Part shown: one piece after another, positions 1 through 6,238 of the stretch
How positions within the stretch are numbered: position 1 is the first letter of the stretch
How the letters are laid out: the number at the start of each line of letters is the position of its first letter
From: Borrelia coriaceae
GTDB taxonomy: Bacteria; Spirochaetota; Spirochaetia; Borreliales; Borreliaceae
Direction: 5' to 3'
DNA length: 29,098 nt
Assembly: GCF_023035295.1 (NCBI RefSeq)
Contig: NZ_CP075077.1
Location: 1-29,098 of the forward strand
Program-made: the position numbers and the translations under genes
The notes under the pieces: model-generated
The model's input: only the letters and a program-made list of their open reading frames with translations
The model's database searches: none
Told to the model about the DNA's origin: nothing

Positions 1-1074
1 TTGAAGTCAATAAAATGTAAAAATAAACATCAACACAAATTAATCGTTTTAATATCCACAATCAATTACATGAATCTTAATCTTAAGAGATATACTCAAA
101 GTGACATACTTTATTATTTCAATAAGAACATGAAGAAAAATGGATACAACGAAATTAAACTTAAAACATTACAAAATTATCTTTATAAACTTGAAAAAGC
201 ATTTAAAGTAACTAATAACTACTACAGACATTTAGGTATTAACATGGGTACTGAGGTTCACTATGAACTCAAATACTCTAAAAAAGAATGTTACCGCATA
301 ATCAATAAACACTTTAGAGATAAAAAAGAAATAAGGCATAAAAACCGTATTAATACATACCTTAAAAACGAATTTCCTAAAAATAGGAATGTAGAAAAAG
401 GGGAGTGTACTTATAATACTTATAATAAAAAAGAAGATAAGAACAAGACAAAATACATAGAAAGACTGCAAATAAAGAAATACGCAAAAAAAAGCAAAAT
501 CAAACCTCATGTACTTTCTTCTGTTTTAAATTTAAATCTCAGTAAAAAAGCTGCGTTTGAAATATTCAAAGCAACAAAGAAAGATGAAAATGAATCTAAG
601 CGAAAGGCTAAAAACAGAATTAAAACAAAGCAAAAACATCTAAAAGCAATATTGAAACATACAAAGAATCAACTAATAACTGAAGGTTACTGTGAAGAAG
701 AATTAACAAAAAAAATAAACGTGATATATGATAAATATCAACACAAACCACACTTTATCATACAAAATAGCAAATACAACGACTTAGATCAGATAACAAA
801 AACTCTCAAAAAGTCAGTTGAACGCATTAAAGAAAGCAATGACGCAAATAAAAAGGATATTAGGAATAACGTATTTAGCATACTACTTGATCAATTAAGG
901 CATAAAGCAAGCAATGAAGTGTTAATCCCAATATTAAAAGATTATTTAAATAAACAGAATGAACTACATTATGGTAAGGTATTTAATAACTATTATTATT
1001 ATGATCTAATAAACATAATAGAGAGGGGTCAAGACTATTCAGAAAAAGTGGACTTCGAAAAAATAACTAGTTAG
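1..1074 (+). CDS. Plasmid replication/maintenance protein, PF57/62 (Borrelia ORF-A)
   Basis: Lysine-rich 357-residue protein that resembles the PF57/62 'plasmid maintenance' family, thought to act as the replication initiator of Borrelia plasmids. The N-terminal part (about residues 1-100) reads like a winged-helix DNA-binding region, with phrases such as RYTQSDILYYFNK and LKTLQNYLYKLEKAF. A helical, highly basic centre and a C-terminal helical part follow. It starts with TTG. The matching ribosome binding site AAAGGAG is at the very end of the window (29086-29092), six bases before the TTG once the circle is closed. PF50 follows after 9 bases, as in other Borrelia replicons. Family assignment is by recognition of overall sequence character and context; the biochemical role comes from family knowledge. 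Confidence 0.9.
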   Translation: MKSIKCKNKHQHKLIVLISTINYMNLNLKRYTQSDILYYFNKNMKKNGYNEIKLKTLQNYLYKLEKAFKVTNNYYRHLGINMGTEVHYELKYSKKECYRIINKHFRDKKEIRHKNRINTYLKNEFPKNRNVEKGECTYNTYNKKEDKNKTKYIERLQIKKYAKKSKIKPHVLSSVLNLNLSKKAAFEIFKATKKDENESKRKAKNRIKTKQKHLKAILKHTKNQLITEGYCEEELTKKINVIYDKYQHKPHFIIQNSKYNDLDQITKTLKKSVERIKESNDANKKDIRNNVFSILLDQLRHKASNEVLIPILKDYLNKQNELHYGKVFNNYYYYDLINIIERGQDYSEKVDFEKITS

Positions 1075-1083
1075 GGATTAATA

Positions 1084-1644
1084 ATGAACGATATATTAGA
1101 AAGGCTTAAAGAGAAGAAATTAGAGGTTGAAGAAAAAACAGGTAAATGTTTATTTGTTAAAGTAGAAAAGAAAAACAATAGGACATTATATCATACAAAA
1201 ATTATGCTAAATTTGTATGCATTTGGAATCAAAAAGAATCAAAAATCCAAATTTTTTATTTCATTTAGGAAAATTTTTGATCAACAAAAAATGGAGTCTT
1301 TTAGCTTATTCTCTTTAAAAGAGGATGATGAATTTTTAGGTATTCATTACGGTCGTAGAAAGCCTATAAAGAATCTGGTTAGGAGATATGAAGAAAATGG
1401 CGTCATGAAAGCATCTACATATTCAAGAGCTTGTTATATAGAATTTAGGTTTAAGAAGGGGAGTGTATTTTGTTATCTTGTAGGAATTTCTTACTTACTT
1501 AGAAAAGAAAAATCTCATAAAAAATATTACACTTCGTTAATTCAAAGGATTTCAGACTTAGAAACTCAAGTATATGAGTTTTATGGAAAAAAATTACCTA
1601 ATGGAGGTCACATAACTAAATGGATAAAAAAGAATGCAAAGTAA
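1084..1644 (+). CDS. PF50 plasmid partition/replication accessory protein (DUF226)
   Basis: This 186-residue protein matches the PF50/DUF226 family of Borrelia plasmids, which is always found beside PF57/62 and needed for stable maintenance. Visible family features are the N-terminal LERLKEKK start, the central FFISFRKIFDQQK segment and a C-terminal part ending in GGHITKWIKKNAK. It lies 9 bases after the PF57/62 stop, so the two are surely co-transcribed. The exact molecular role is not established. In the usual gene order a ParA (PF32) gene would come next, but none is present here. Confidence 0.88.
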   Translation: MNDILERLKEKKLEVEEKTGKCLFVKVEKKNNRTLYHTKIMLNLYAFGIKKNQKSKFFISFRKIFDQQKMESFSLFSLKEDDEFLGIHYGRRKPIKNLVRRYEENGVMKASTYSRACYIEFRFKKGSVFCYLVGISYLLRKEKSHKKYYTSLIQRISDLETQVYEFYGKKLPNGGHITKWIKKNAK

Positions 1645-1661
1645 TTGCTACTTAATCAATT

Positions 1662-1679
1662 AAAGGTGGTGTAATGTAA
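1662..1679 (+). pseudogene. Possible vestige of a PF32 (ParA) gene start
   Basis: Eighteen bases after PF50 there is a good ribosome binding site (AAAGGTGG, 1662-1669), then ATG at 1674 followed at once by TAA. A functional gene cannot start here. In cp32-like replicons this is where PF32 (ParA) normally begins. The bases after the TAA read, in a shifted frame, R-K-I-S-K, loosely like the R-K-x-x-K start of PF32 proteins. I infer a deleted ParA gene whose translation start survives. The similarity is short and chance remains possible. Confidence 0.35.
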
Positions 1680-1751
1680 AGAAAAATATCAAAAAATTAA
1701 GATTTAAGTACAAGAATATATAAAAATTTTAGTAAGTTTATATTATAAATA

Positions 1752-1797
1752 AAAGCTGGTTCGCATTGGCGGGGTAGCTTTGTAATTTGGAATTACA
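1752..1797 (+). other. Tandem hairpins in the leader of the ParB-like gene
   Basis: Two adjacent inverted repeats. The first has outer arms AAAGCT (1752-1757) and AGCTTT (1776-1781) and inner arms CGC (1762-1764) and GCG (1769-1771) around an ATTG loop. The intervening GGTT and GGGT can pair mostly as G-U wobbles in RNA. The second is TGTAATT (1781-1787), loop TGG, AATTACA (1791-1797). The first is strikingly GC-rich for this DNA. They lie between PF50 and the start codon of the next gene at 1844. They could be a folded mRNA leader, a centromere-like site, or a deletion scar; the sequence does not decide. Confidence 0.5.
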
Positions 1798-1843
1798 TAT
1801 AGAAATAATTAGGTTAATTATGGGAAACAAGTGGAGGTTTTTG

Positions 1844-2389
1844 ATGGATATTACAACAAATGATCCAGTTATAACTAATACTGATCTATCAATTGAACAA
1901 CAAAATGATGACTCTATGAATCGTTATGGTTTATTAAAAGAACAGTTAAAGACTAGCTTTAGCAATGAAGTCTACAATAGAGTACAGACTATGAAAATAT
2001 TAAAGGAAATTAGAGATAATGACTATTATAAGCTTGATGGCTATAAAACCTTTGATGCTTTTATAAAAGATTATAAATTAGCTAAAACACAAGTTTATGA
2101 TTATTTAAGAGTAGCAACTGCTATAGAAGATGGTGTAGTTGAAGAAGATTATTTGTTAAAGCATGGGTTTAAAAATACTGTGATGCTCTTAAGAAATAAA
2201 AGTTCAAAAATGATGAGAAGATCCAAAATAAATCCAATAAAACCATTAAGATTTCAGCTTAAAAAGAAAGATAGTTATGATTTTTATAAGAAAAATGCAA
2301 GACTTACAAGTTTTATTTTAGATGAAATTTTTCAAAATAGAAAAGATTGGCTTAATATACTTGTAGATCAATTTAACTCATTGAAATGA
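1844..2389 (+). CDS. PF49 ParB-like plasmid partition and regulatory protein
   Basis: The 181-residue product resembles the PF49 ('plasmid partitioning') family of Borrelia. The ParB-like DNA-binding BpaB proteins of B. burgdorferi cp32 are, to my knowledge, of this kind. The family signature is visible in the middle: KILKEIRDNDYYKLDGYKTF, then AKTQVYDYLRVATAIEDG, a helix-turn-helix-like stretch. I choose ATG at 1844, seven bases after GGAGG (1833-1837), rather than the upstream in-frame TTG at 1787, which lies in the leader hairpin and has no ribosome binding site. BpaB proteins are known to bind upstream of cp32 nucP and ssbP, so this gene is a good candidate regulator of the recombination genes. 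With no ParA partner seen, its partition role is uncertain. Confidence 0.8.
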   Translation: MDITTNDPVITNTDLSIEQQNDDSMNRYGLLKEQLKTSFSNEVYNRVQTMKILKEIRDNDYYKLDGYKTFDAFIKDYKLAKTQVYDYLRVATAIEDGVVEEDYLLKHGFKNTVMLLRNKSSKMMRRSKINPIKPLRFQLKKKDSYDFYKKNARLTSFILDEIFQNRKDWLNILVDQFNSLK

Positions 2390-2431
2390 TTTTGAATAAG
2401 TAATAATTTAATTATTATCAAAATCAAAAAT

Positions 2432-2573
2432 AATTGGTTTTACTTGATAATTGTTATATTTTGATTATTAAGTAGTTGTATACCATTTAGAACTACCTTT
2501 GATGTTCGATATATATGTGCGCTTAGGGCTTAACTAAGATGTTTTATTCAAGAATGCTTAGTTAAGCTCTAAA
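2432..2573 (+). ncRNA. Putative small RNA unit 1 (promoter-leader-hairpin)
   Basis: An extended -10 element, TG-T-TATATT (2452-2460), would start a transcript near 2467. It runs through ACTACCTTTGATGTTCGATA (from 2492) and ends in a hairpin with 11-bp perfect arms, GCTTAACTAAG (2528-2538) and CTTAGTTAAGC (2557-2567). Further pairing, including one G-U, extends it to about 2523-2572. There is no T-run directly behind it. A diverged copy follows about 215 bases downstream with compensating changes in the stem. There is no convincing reading frame. Expression is inferred, not shown. Confidence 0.5.
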
Positions 2574-2645
2574 TGTTTATATTCAAGGCTTATAAATAAT
2601 TTTTTTACTTAAACACAATCAATTTTTTGTAAAAAAAAATAAAAA

Positions 2646-2797
2646 TGATTGATTTTATTTGAAAATTGTTATACTTTGATTATTATCGTAGTATTTATTG
2701 TTCTTCAATGTACTACCTTTGATGTTCGATATAGTTGGGTCTTTTAGGGCTTATTTAAGCATTTTGAGTAGAATGCTTAAATAAGCCTTAACTTTTT
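2646..2797 (+). ncRNA. Putative small RNA unit 2 (promoter-leader-hairpin/terminator)
   Basis: Second copy of the unit: extended -10 TG-T-TATACT (2667-2675), the same conserved block at 2712-2733, and a hairpin with 16-bp perfect arms (2748-2763 and 2772-2787) around an 8-base loop. Pairing extends to about 2744-2791, followed by CTTTTT. This looks like an intrinsic terminator, and the transcript would be about 115 bases. Stem positions that differ from unit 1 change on both sides, which argues for a selected RNA structure. The unit ends 34 bases before the recT -35 box. Confidence 0.55.
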
Positions 2798-2830
2798 ACC
2801 CATAAATTTAACAAAAAATCATTTGAATAA

Positions 2831-2858
2831 TTGACAAAAACAATTTTTGCTATATATT
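2831..2858 (+). promoter_or_regulatory. recT promoter (sigma70-like)
   Basis: TTGACA (2831-2836), 16-base spacer, TATATT (2853-2858). It is the first part of a 77-bp block (2831-2907) that recurs inverted at 28916-28992 ahead of nucP with two mismatches. Conservation begins exactly at the -35 box and ends in the fourth to fifth codon. Confidence 0.75.
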
Positions 2859-2907
2859 TATATTCATTAGTGACATCAAAAGGAGTACAAATTATGAATA
2901 ATAAGAT
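2831..2907 (+). repeat. 77-bp inverted repeat, recT copy
   Basis: Covers promoter, leader, ribosome binding site and first codons of recT. It matches the reverse complement of 28916-28992 at 75 of 77 positions by direct reading; the differences are C/T before the start codon and T/G in codon 2. Sequences upstream of TTGACA are unrelated between the copies. Confidence 0.9.
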
Positions 2908-4075
2908 TCAAAATATAAAAAACAAAATGGGTAAAGCAAATAAAAGCTTAAAAAGAAAAGAGGTTAAAGATACAGTAACAAGCAGTCAAAATATAGTAAC
3001 AAATGAAAATCAAGCAAAGATAGAATATAGTATAACAAGAGGTGAAATATCCACTACTATTAATACAATAGCAGATAAAATGAATTCAAATAATATTTAT
3101 GAAGTATGGAAAGCATATAAGAGTATGTATGGACTTAAAGGAATGGACTTTGCTTCAGAGAGGGAAATCTTAACACTTCTTCAGATAAACAATCTAAATC
3201 CTTTTAAAAAAGAAGCATATATAATTCCTTTTAATGGACGTTATACAGTTGTTGTAGCATATCAAACATTGCTTATACGAGCATACGAGGCTGGGTATAA
3301 TAGATATACTCTTGAGTTTAAAGAAGAGCCAGTTAAAACACGTAAATTTGACTTTAAAGGTAATATAGTAGAGAGAGAAGATTTACAGTGTACAGCTTAT
3401 TTCAAATCAGATGATGGTAGTCGTTACAGTTTTTCTATCTTACTTAGTGAATATTATAAGAACACACCTATATGGCGAGATAAACAAATATTCATGTTAA
3501 GGAAATGTGCAGTCAGTTGTTTATGTAGGACCTTGCCAGGAGCAGGTCTCGAGAGTATGCCATATATAAGAGAAGAATTAGGAGATGTGGACATAATTTG
3601 TGAAGAACAAAATATACAAAAAATAGAGAATACTAAAACAACCGATTCTAAATCGACAATGAAAATGCAATCCATTAGTCATGATTCTATGCTTTTTAGC
3701 AATGAAACAGTTAAGCGTGTACCTTCTAAATATTATTATTACAAGAATTTACTTCAAGCATCTAAGAGAATGCATTCACAATTAGATAATACTCCTTTTG
3801 ATAGTCTAGAAATGATAGATAAGTTTTTACATCAATTACAAGAAGATGATGATTCTAATATACTTAATTATTTTGAAAACAAACCAGAGCTTAAAACAGT
3901 AGAGTACTGGACACGATTATTAAATTGTTATTTAAAAAAAACAGAGTCTGATCCAGGAGTTGTAGAAGGGTTTTCTAAATTTTTAGTGTGTAGAGAACCT
4001 AAATATGGTCAAAGTCCATTAAGGCTTTTTGGATCTATAGCTAGTGATGAGAATTTTAGTTACCTATGTAAATAG
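2894..4075 (+). CDS. recT: RecT/Bet-type single-strand annealing protein
   Basis: A 393-residue protein with a Redbeta/Bet-like core at about residues 65-235. It includes LLQINNLNPFKKEAYIIPF, then VVVAYQTLLIRAYEAG, then PIWRDKQIFMLRKCAVSCLC with YIREELG. These phrases are typical of phage Bet proteins, which coat single-stranded DNA and anneal complementary strands. The C-terminal 150 residues are less conserved and of unknown role. I start at ATG 2894 behind AAAAGGAG; the longer frame from TTG 2831 would run through the -35 box. Its expected partner is the nuclease NucP, which is encoded on the other strand under a near-identical promoter, so joint induction is likely. Confidence 0.88.
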   Translation: MNNKIQNIKNKMGKANKSLKRKEVKDTVTSSQNIVTNENQAKIEYSITRGEISTTINTIADKMNSNNIYEVWKAYKSMYGLKGMDFASEREILTLLQINNLNPFKKEAYIIPFNGRYTVVVAYQTLLIRAYEAGYNRYTLEFKEEPVKTRKFDFKGNIVEREDLQCTAYFKSDDGSRYSFSILLSEYYKNTPIWRDKQIFMLRKCAVSCLCRTLPGAGLESMPYIREELGDVDIICEEQNIQKIENTKTTDSKSTMKMQSISHDSMLFSNETVKRVPSKYYYYKNLLQASKRMHSQLDNTPFDSLEMIDKFLHQLQEDDDSNILNYFENKPELKTVEYWTRLLNCYLKKTESDPGVVEGFSKFLVCREPKYGQSPLRLFGSIASDENFSYLCK

Positions 4076-4106
4076 GGTGTGTAATTTTAACCTCTATTTA
4101 TTTATA

Positions 4107-4131
4107 AAGATAAGCCTTTAAGGCTTATCTT
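4107..4131. terminator. Bidirectional intrinsic terminator
   Basis: Perfect inverted repeat AAGATAAGCCTT / AAGGCTTATCTT around a single T. It sits between the converging ends of recT (4075, plus) and the late operon (4143, minus). The flanks are AT-rich rather than clean T-runs. It most likely stops transcription from both sides. Confidence 0.7.
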
Positions 4132-4142
4132 ATTCTACTTAT

Positions 4143-4496
4143 TTAGTTTTTTAATTTCGAATACTTGTTGTACACTATTTGTACAATAGGTTTAGTGACT
4201 TGAATATATTTTTGAAATAAATTTATATTAAACATTAAATCTTCAATTGTATGATTTGATTTAAGTGTAGAAGCATCAAAGTAGGTAAACTTAGGATACT
4301 TTGGGTCATTAACCTTTTTCTTTGTTCTAGTTAAAAATACTTGTAAATACATAACATAATCAGATAACTTTGCTTCATATGCATTTAACTCTGTAAGAGT
4401 TTGTTCCTTAGGTGGCGTTGGTTCTTCTGTTAGTGATGCTATGGTTGTACATGAGAAGATAAGTGTTAAAAAAGTTAAATTTATAAGCTTTTTCAA
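4143..4496 (-). CDS. Small lipoprotein, last gene of the late operon
   Basis: A 117-residue protein with a spirochaetal lipoprotein signal: basic start MKKL, a hydrophobic stretch and the lipobox LIFSC with Cys16. The mature part is helical and has no second membrane segment. It starts at TTG behind AAAGGAGGC, one base after the preceding gene's stop. The position directly after BlyA, BlyB and a further small gene matches the cp32 lysis-cassette end, where a lipoprotein gene also lies. A role in outer-membrane disruption (spanin-like) or as a surface antigen is conceivable; the sequence does not decide. Confidence 0.72.
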   Translation of the reverse strand: MKKLINLTFLTLIFSCTTIASLTEEPTPPKEQTLTELNAYEAKLSDYVMYLQVFLTRTKKKVNDPKYPKFTYFDASTLKSNHTIEDLMFNINLFQKYIQVTKPIVQIVYNKYSKLKN

Positions 4497-4497
4497 A

Positions 4498-4833
4498 TTA
4501 GGCCTCCTTTAACATTTTGATGTAAGTACTCATTATTTTGTTGCGTTTAGCTCTAAGTTGAGATATGTATTTTGAAAGTTCATCATACTCATCAGCAGTT
4601 TCTATTATTTCAATGTTAATTCTTAGTATTTCTTCAATTTCAGATAATAGTTTGATAGCTTCCTTTTGTTCCATTTGATATACACTAGCTTCATATAGAC
4701 AGTAAAAGTAATTGACTACTTTAGTGAAAATATTAATGTATGTAGCAGTGTTTTTATTTTGGTTATTGTTTTTGATGATATCTGTAAATTTGTTTAGAAT
4801 TTCAACGCTAGTTTTAGCAGTACTTAATTTCAT
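4498..4833 (-). CDS. Small late protein downstream of blyB
   Basis: A 111-residue protein, probably helical (for example QKEAIKLLSEIEEILRINIEI), with no signal peptide or membrane segment. The start overlaps the BlyB stop (ATGA), so translation is coupled. I recognise it as the conserved cp32 gene that follows blyB, but no function is known. Its fixed place in the lysis cassette suggests a lysis-related or regulatory role. Confidence 0.7.
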   Translation of the reverse strand: MKLSTAKTSVEILNKFTDIIKNNNQNKNTATYINIFTKVVNYFYCLYEASVYQMEQKEAIKLLSEIEEILRINIEIIETADEYDELSKYISQLRAKRNKIMSTYIKMLKEA

Positions 4834-5150
4834 TTTGTCTCCTTTTCATGATATGTAATTTGTGAAGGCAATTCCATATTGTTTGGGTTGCTATTAACTT
4901 TTTCTATAAATTCTTTTATTTTAGTTTGGATAGGTTCAAGATCCAACTTGATTTGTGGAGTTAATGCATTGTCTAGTATTTCCATATTTTTAGTGTAGAT
5001 TTGTTCGTATTCTAAATAAAATTCACACAATAGTGAAAATGCTTTATGAGCATTCTCATTGAAACTGCCGTCTTTGAAGTTTGAAAGTGTATCAATTAAA
5101 TTAGATATTGACTCTAAAGCACTATCTAGATGTTGCTTTGCAAGTATCAT
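4830..5150 (-). CDS. blyB: BlyB, holin accessory protein
   Basis: A 106-residue soluble, helical protein with no signal or membrane segment. It follows blyA with an ATGA overlap and its own AAGGAGGGG ribosome binding site inside the end of blyA. The BlyB family was first described as accessory to the BlyA haemolysin of cp32 and is thought to support or control the holin. Identification rests on order, size and fit to the family (LDSALESISNLIDTLSNF at the N-terminus). Confidence 0.85.
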   Translation of the reverse strand: MILAKQHLDSALESISNLIDTLSNFKDGSFNENAHKAFSLLCEFYLEYEQIYTKNMEILDNALTPQIKLDLEPIQTKIKEFIEKVNSNPNNMELPSQITYHEKETK

Positions 5151-5344
5151 AACCCCTCCTTCTCATCTTTGTCTTTTTGTTTGCATTGTGTTTTAAACTT
5201 ATCTAGTAAGATATTTAAAATGTCTTTAAGTACTGGTTTTAATAAAAATGCCAGCCCTAGGATTAAACCTGAGATAACAAGTAACTTATTGCCATCAATA
5301 CCAAGTAAAAGCTGTGTTAAATTGTTTATATTTGTATCATTCAT
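5147..5344 (-). CDS. blyA: BlyA, phage holin
   Basis: A 65-residue protein: short polar N-terminus, one hydrophobic membrane segment around residues 20-40 (LLVISGLILGLAFLL), then a strongly charged tail with many Lys, Asp and Glu. This is the layout of the cp32 BlyA protein, a holin that permeabilises the inner membrane and was found as a haemolysin. It opens the lysis cassette BlyA-BlyB-111 aa-lipoprotein. A 72-base gap before it carries the TAGCAAAAACTA motif and may hold an internal promoter, allowing separate timing of lysis. No endolysin is encoded next to it. Confidence 0.88.
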   Translation of the reverse strand: MNDTNINNLTQLLLGIDGNKLLVISGLILGLAFLLKPVLKDILNILLDKFKTQCKQKDKDEKEGL

Positions 5345-5398
5345 TTATGCTTTAACCTCACTTTAAAATTATGGTAGCTACAACTATATATCAAAAAA

Positions 5399-5410
5399 TA
5401 GTTTTTGCTA
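5399..5410 (-). promoter_or_regulatory. TAGCAAAAACTA element upstream of blyA
   Basis: Minus-strand TAGCAAAAACTA, followed 8 bases later by TATATA, about 55 bases ahead of the blyA start. The same 12-mer or its TTTTTGCTA core recurs before portal, the gpW-like gene, recT and nucP. It is a candidate promoter or operator element; activity is inferred. Confidence 0.4.
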
Positions 5411-5416
5411 TTTAAT

Positions 5417-6223
5417 TTATAACTTTACTAATACGGGCACTTTATAACCATCTAAGTAACCACGCTTTTGTATATACCAACCTCTAAGAACTGGGCATAA
5501 AATGTCTATATAAGCATTCTTAGCGCCGTAATAATATGCTGTTGACTTTTTTGATCCATTAGAATATTCAAGTGAGACTTTTTTTACATATTTAGTACTG
5601 CCAGCATTAATTGTTATATCAGCATAAATATCTAAGTAAATGGGCTTGTCATCATCAGAATCATAAAAAATGAGAGTTACTTCTTGATTTGAATACTCTG
5701 ATGTCATATTTAATACATAAGCTTGACTTTTAAAAGAAGAAGCATAAATAGATGTACTTGAAGTTTTACTTTTTGTAGTAGTAAACCCTGAAGGGATTCC
5801 TGTTAGATATTCAGGTATTTGTGATCTTTGTAATGAACTGTAACTTGAAGTAACAAAGTAATCATCTTTGCTTAAATTGTATGTTGATAGTCCACTTCCA
5901 AGTTTATCTTTAACTTTACTATATGTATTTGAAATACTACTAGAGTCATCATTTAAAAATTTGTTAAGTATTTTACTGTAAACTTGATTTATAAAATCCT
6001 CATCTTGTTGTAATTCTGTAGCAATAGTACTTTTAATAATTTCTTTAAAATAAGTAAGTCCTTCACCTTTAAAAGTTTTTTCTTTAGTAGTTTTAAGGAA
6101 ATTTTCAAAAGTAATAGCATTACAACTTGAAATACCATCATCGAGTAGTAATAAATCAGTATTTTTAACTGATTCAAGTCTATTTAAATCTTTAATTTGA
6201 ATACAATCGTCTTGGTCACTCAT
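5417..6223 (-). CDS. Tail fibre/receptor-binding protein (DUF685)
   Basis: A 268-residue protein resembling the DUF685 family of cp32. The N-terminal signature IQIKDLNRLESVKNTDLLLLDDG is a particle-attachment type phrase also seen in tail-fibre proteins of other phages. A helical middle and a Ser/Thr/Tyr-rich, probably beta-structured C-terminal half follow (residues about 120-268), which would contact the host. It is the last structural gene, after the baseplate/tail-tip genes and before the lysis genes, where fibre genes normally lie. Good ribosome binding site AAAAGGAG. The family is fairly sure; receptor binding is inferred. Confidence 0.78.
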   Translation of the reverse strand: MSDQDDCIQIKDLNRLESVKNTDLLLLDDGISSCNAITFENFLKTTKEKTFKGEGLTYFKEIIKSTIATELQQDEDFINQVYSKILNKFLNDDSSSISNTYSKVKDKLGSGLSTYNLSKDDYFVTSSYSSLQRSQIPEYLTGIPSGFTTTKSKTSSTSIYASSFKSQAYVLNMTSEYSNQEVTLIFYDSDDDKPIYLDIYADITINAGSTKYVKKVSLEYSNGSKKSTAYYYGAKNAYIDILCPVLRGWYIQKRGYLDGYKVPVLVKL

Positions 6224-6238
6224 TTATACAAACTCCTT

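Noticed and set aside
232..510. Minus-strand 92-codon hydrophobic frame
   Set aside because: A Phe/Ile-rich frame is the expected complement of the lysine-rich PF57/62 gene.
1752..1781. tRNA or riboswitch reading of the GC-rich hairpin
   Set aside because: Only one stem with no cloverleaf or known aptamer pattern; kept as an unassigned structure.
1787..1843. Longer ParB-like protein starting at TTG 1787
   Set aside because: The TTG lies in the second leader hairpin without a ribosome binding site; ATG 1844 follows GGAGG.
2831..2893. Extended recT reading frame starting at TTG 2831
   Set aside because: The TTG is the first half of the -35 box TTGACA; the ATG at 2894 has an ideal ribosome binding site and matches the nucP layout.
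5130..5366. Plus-strand 78-codon frame over blyA
   Set aside because: No ribosome binding site, no family likeness, and it is opposite the well-supported blyA.
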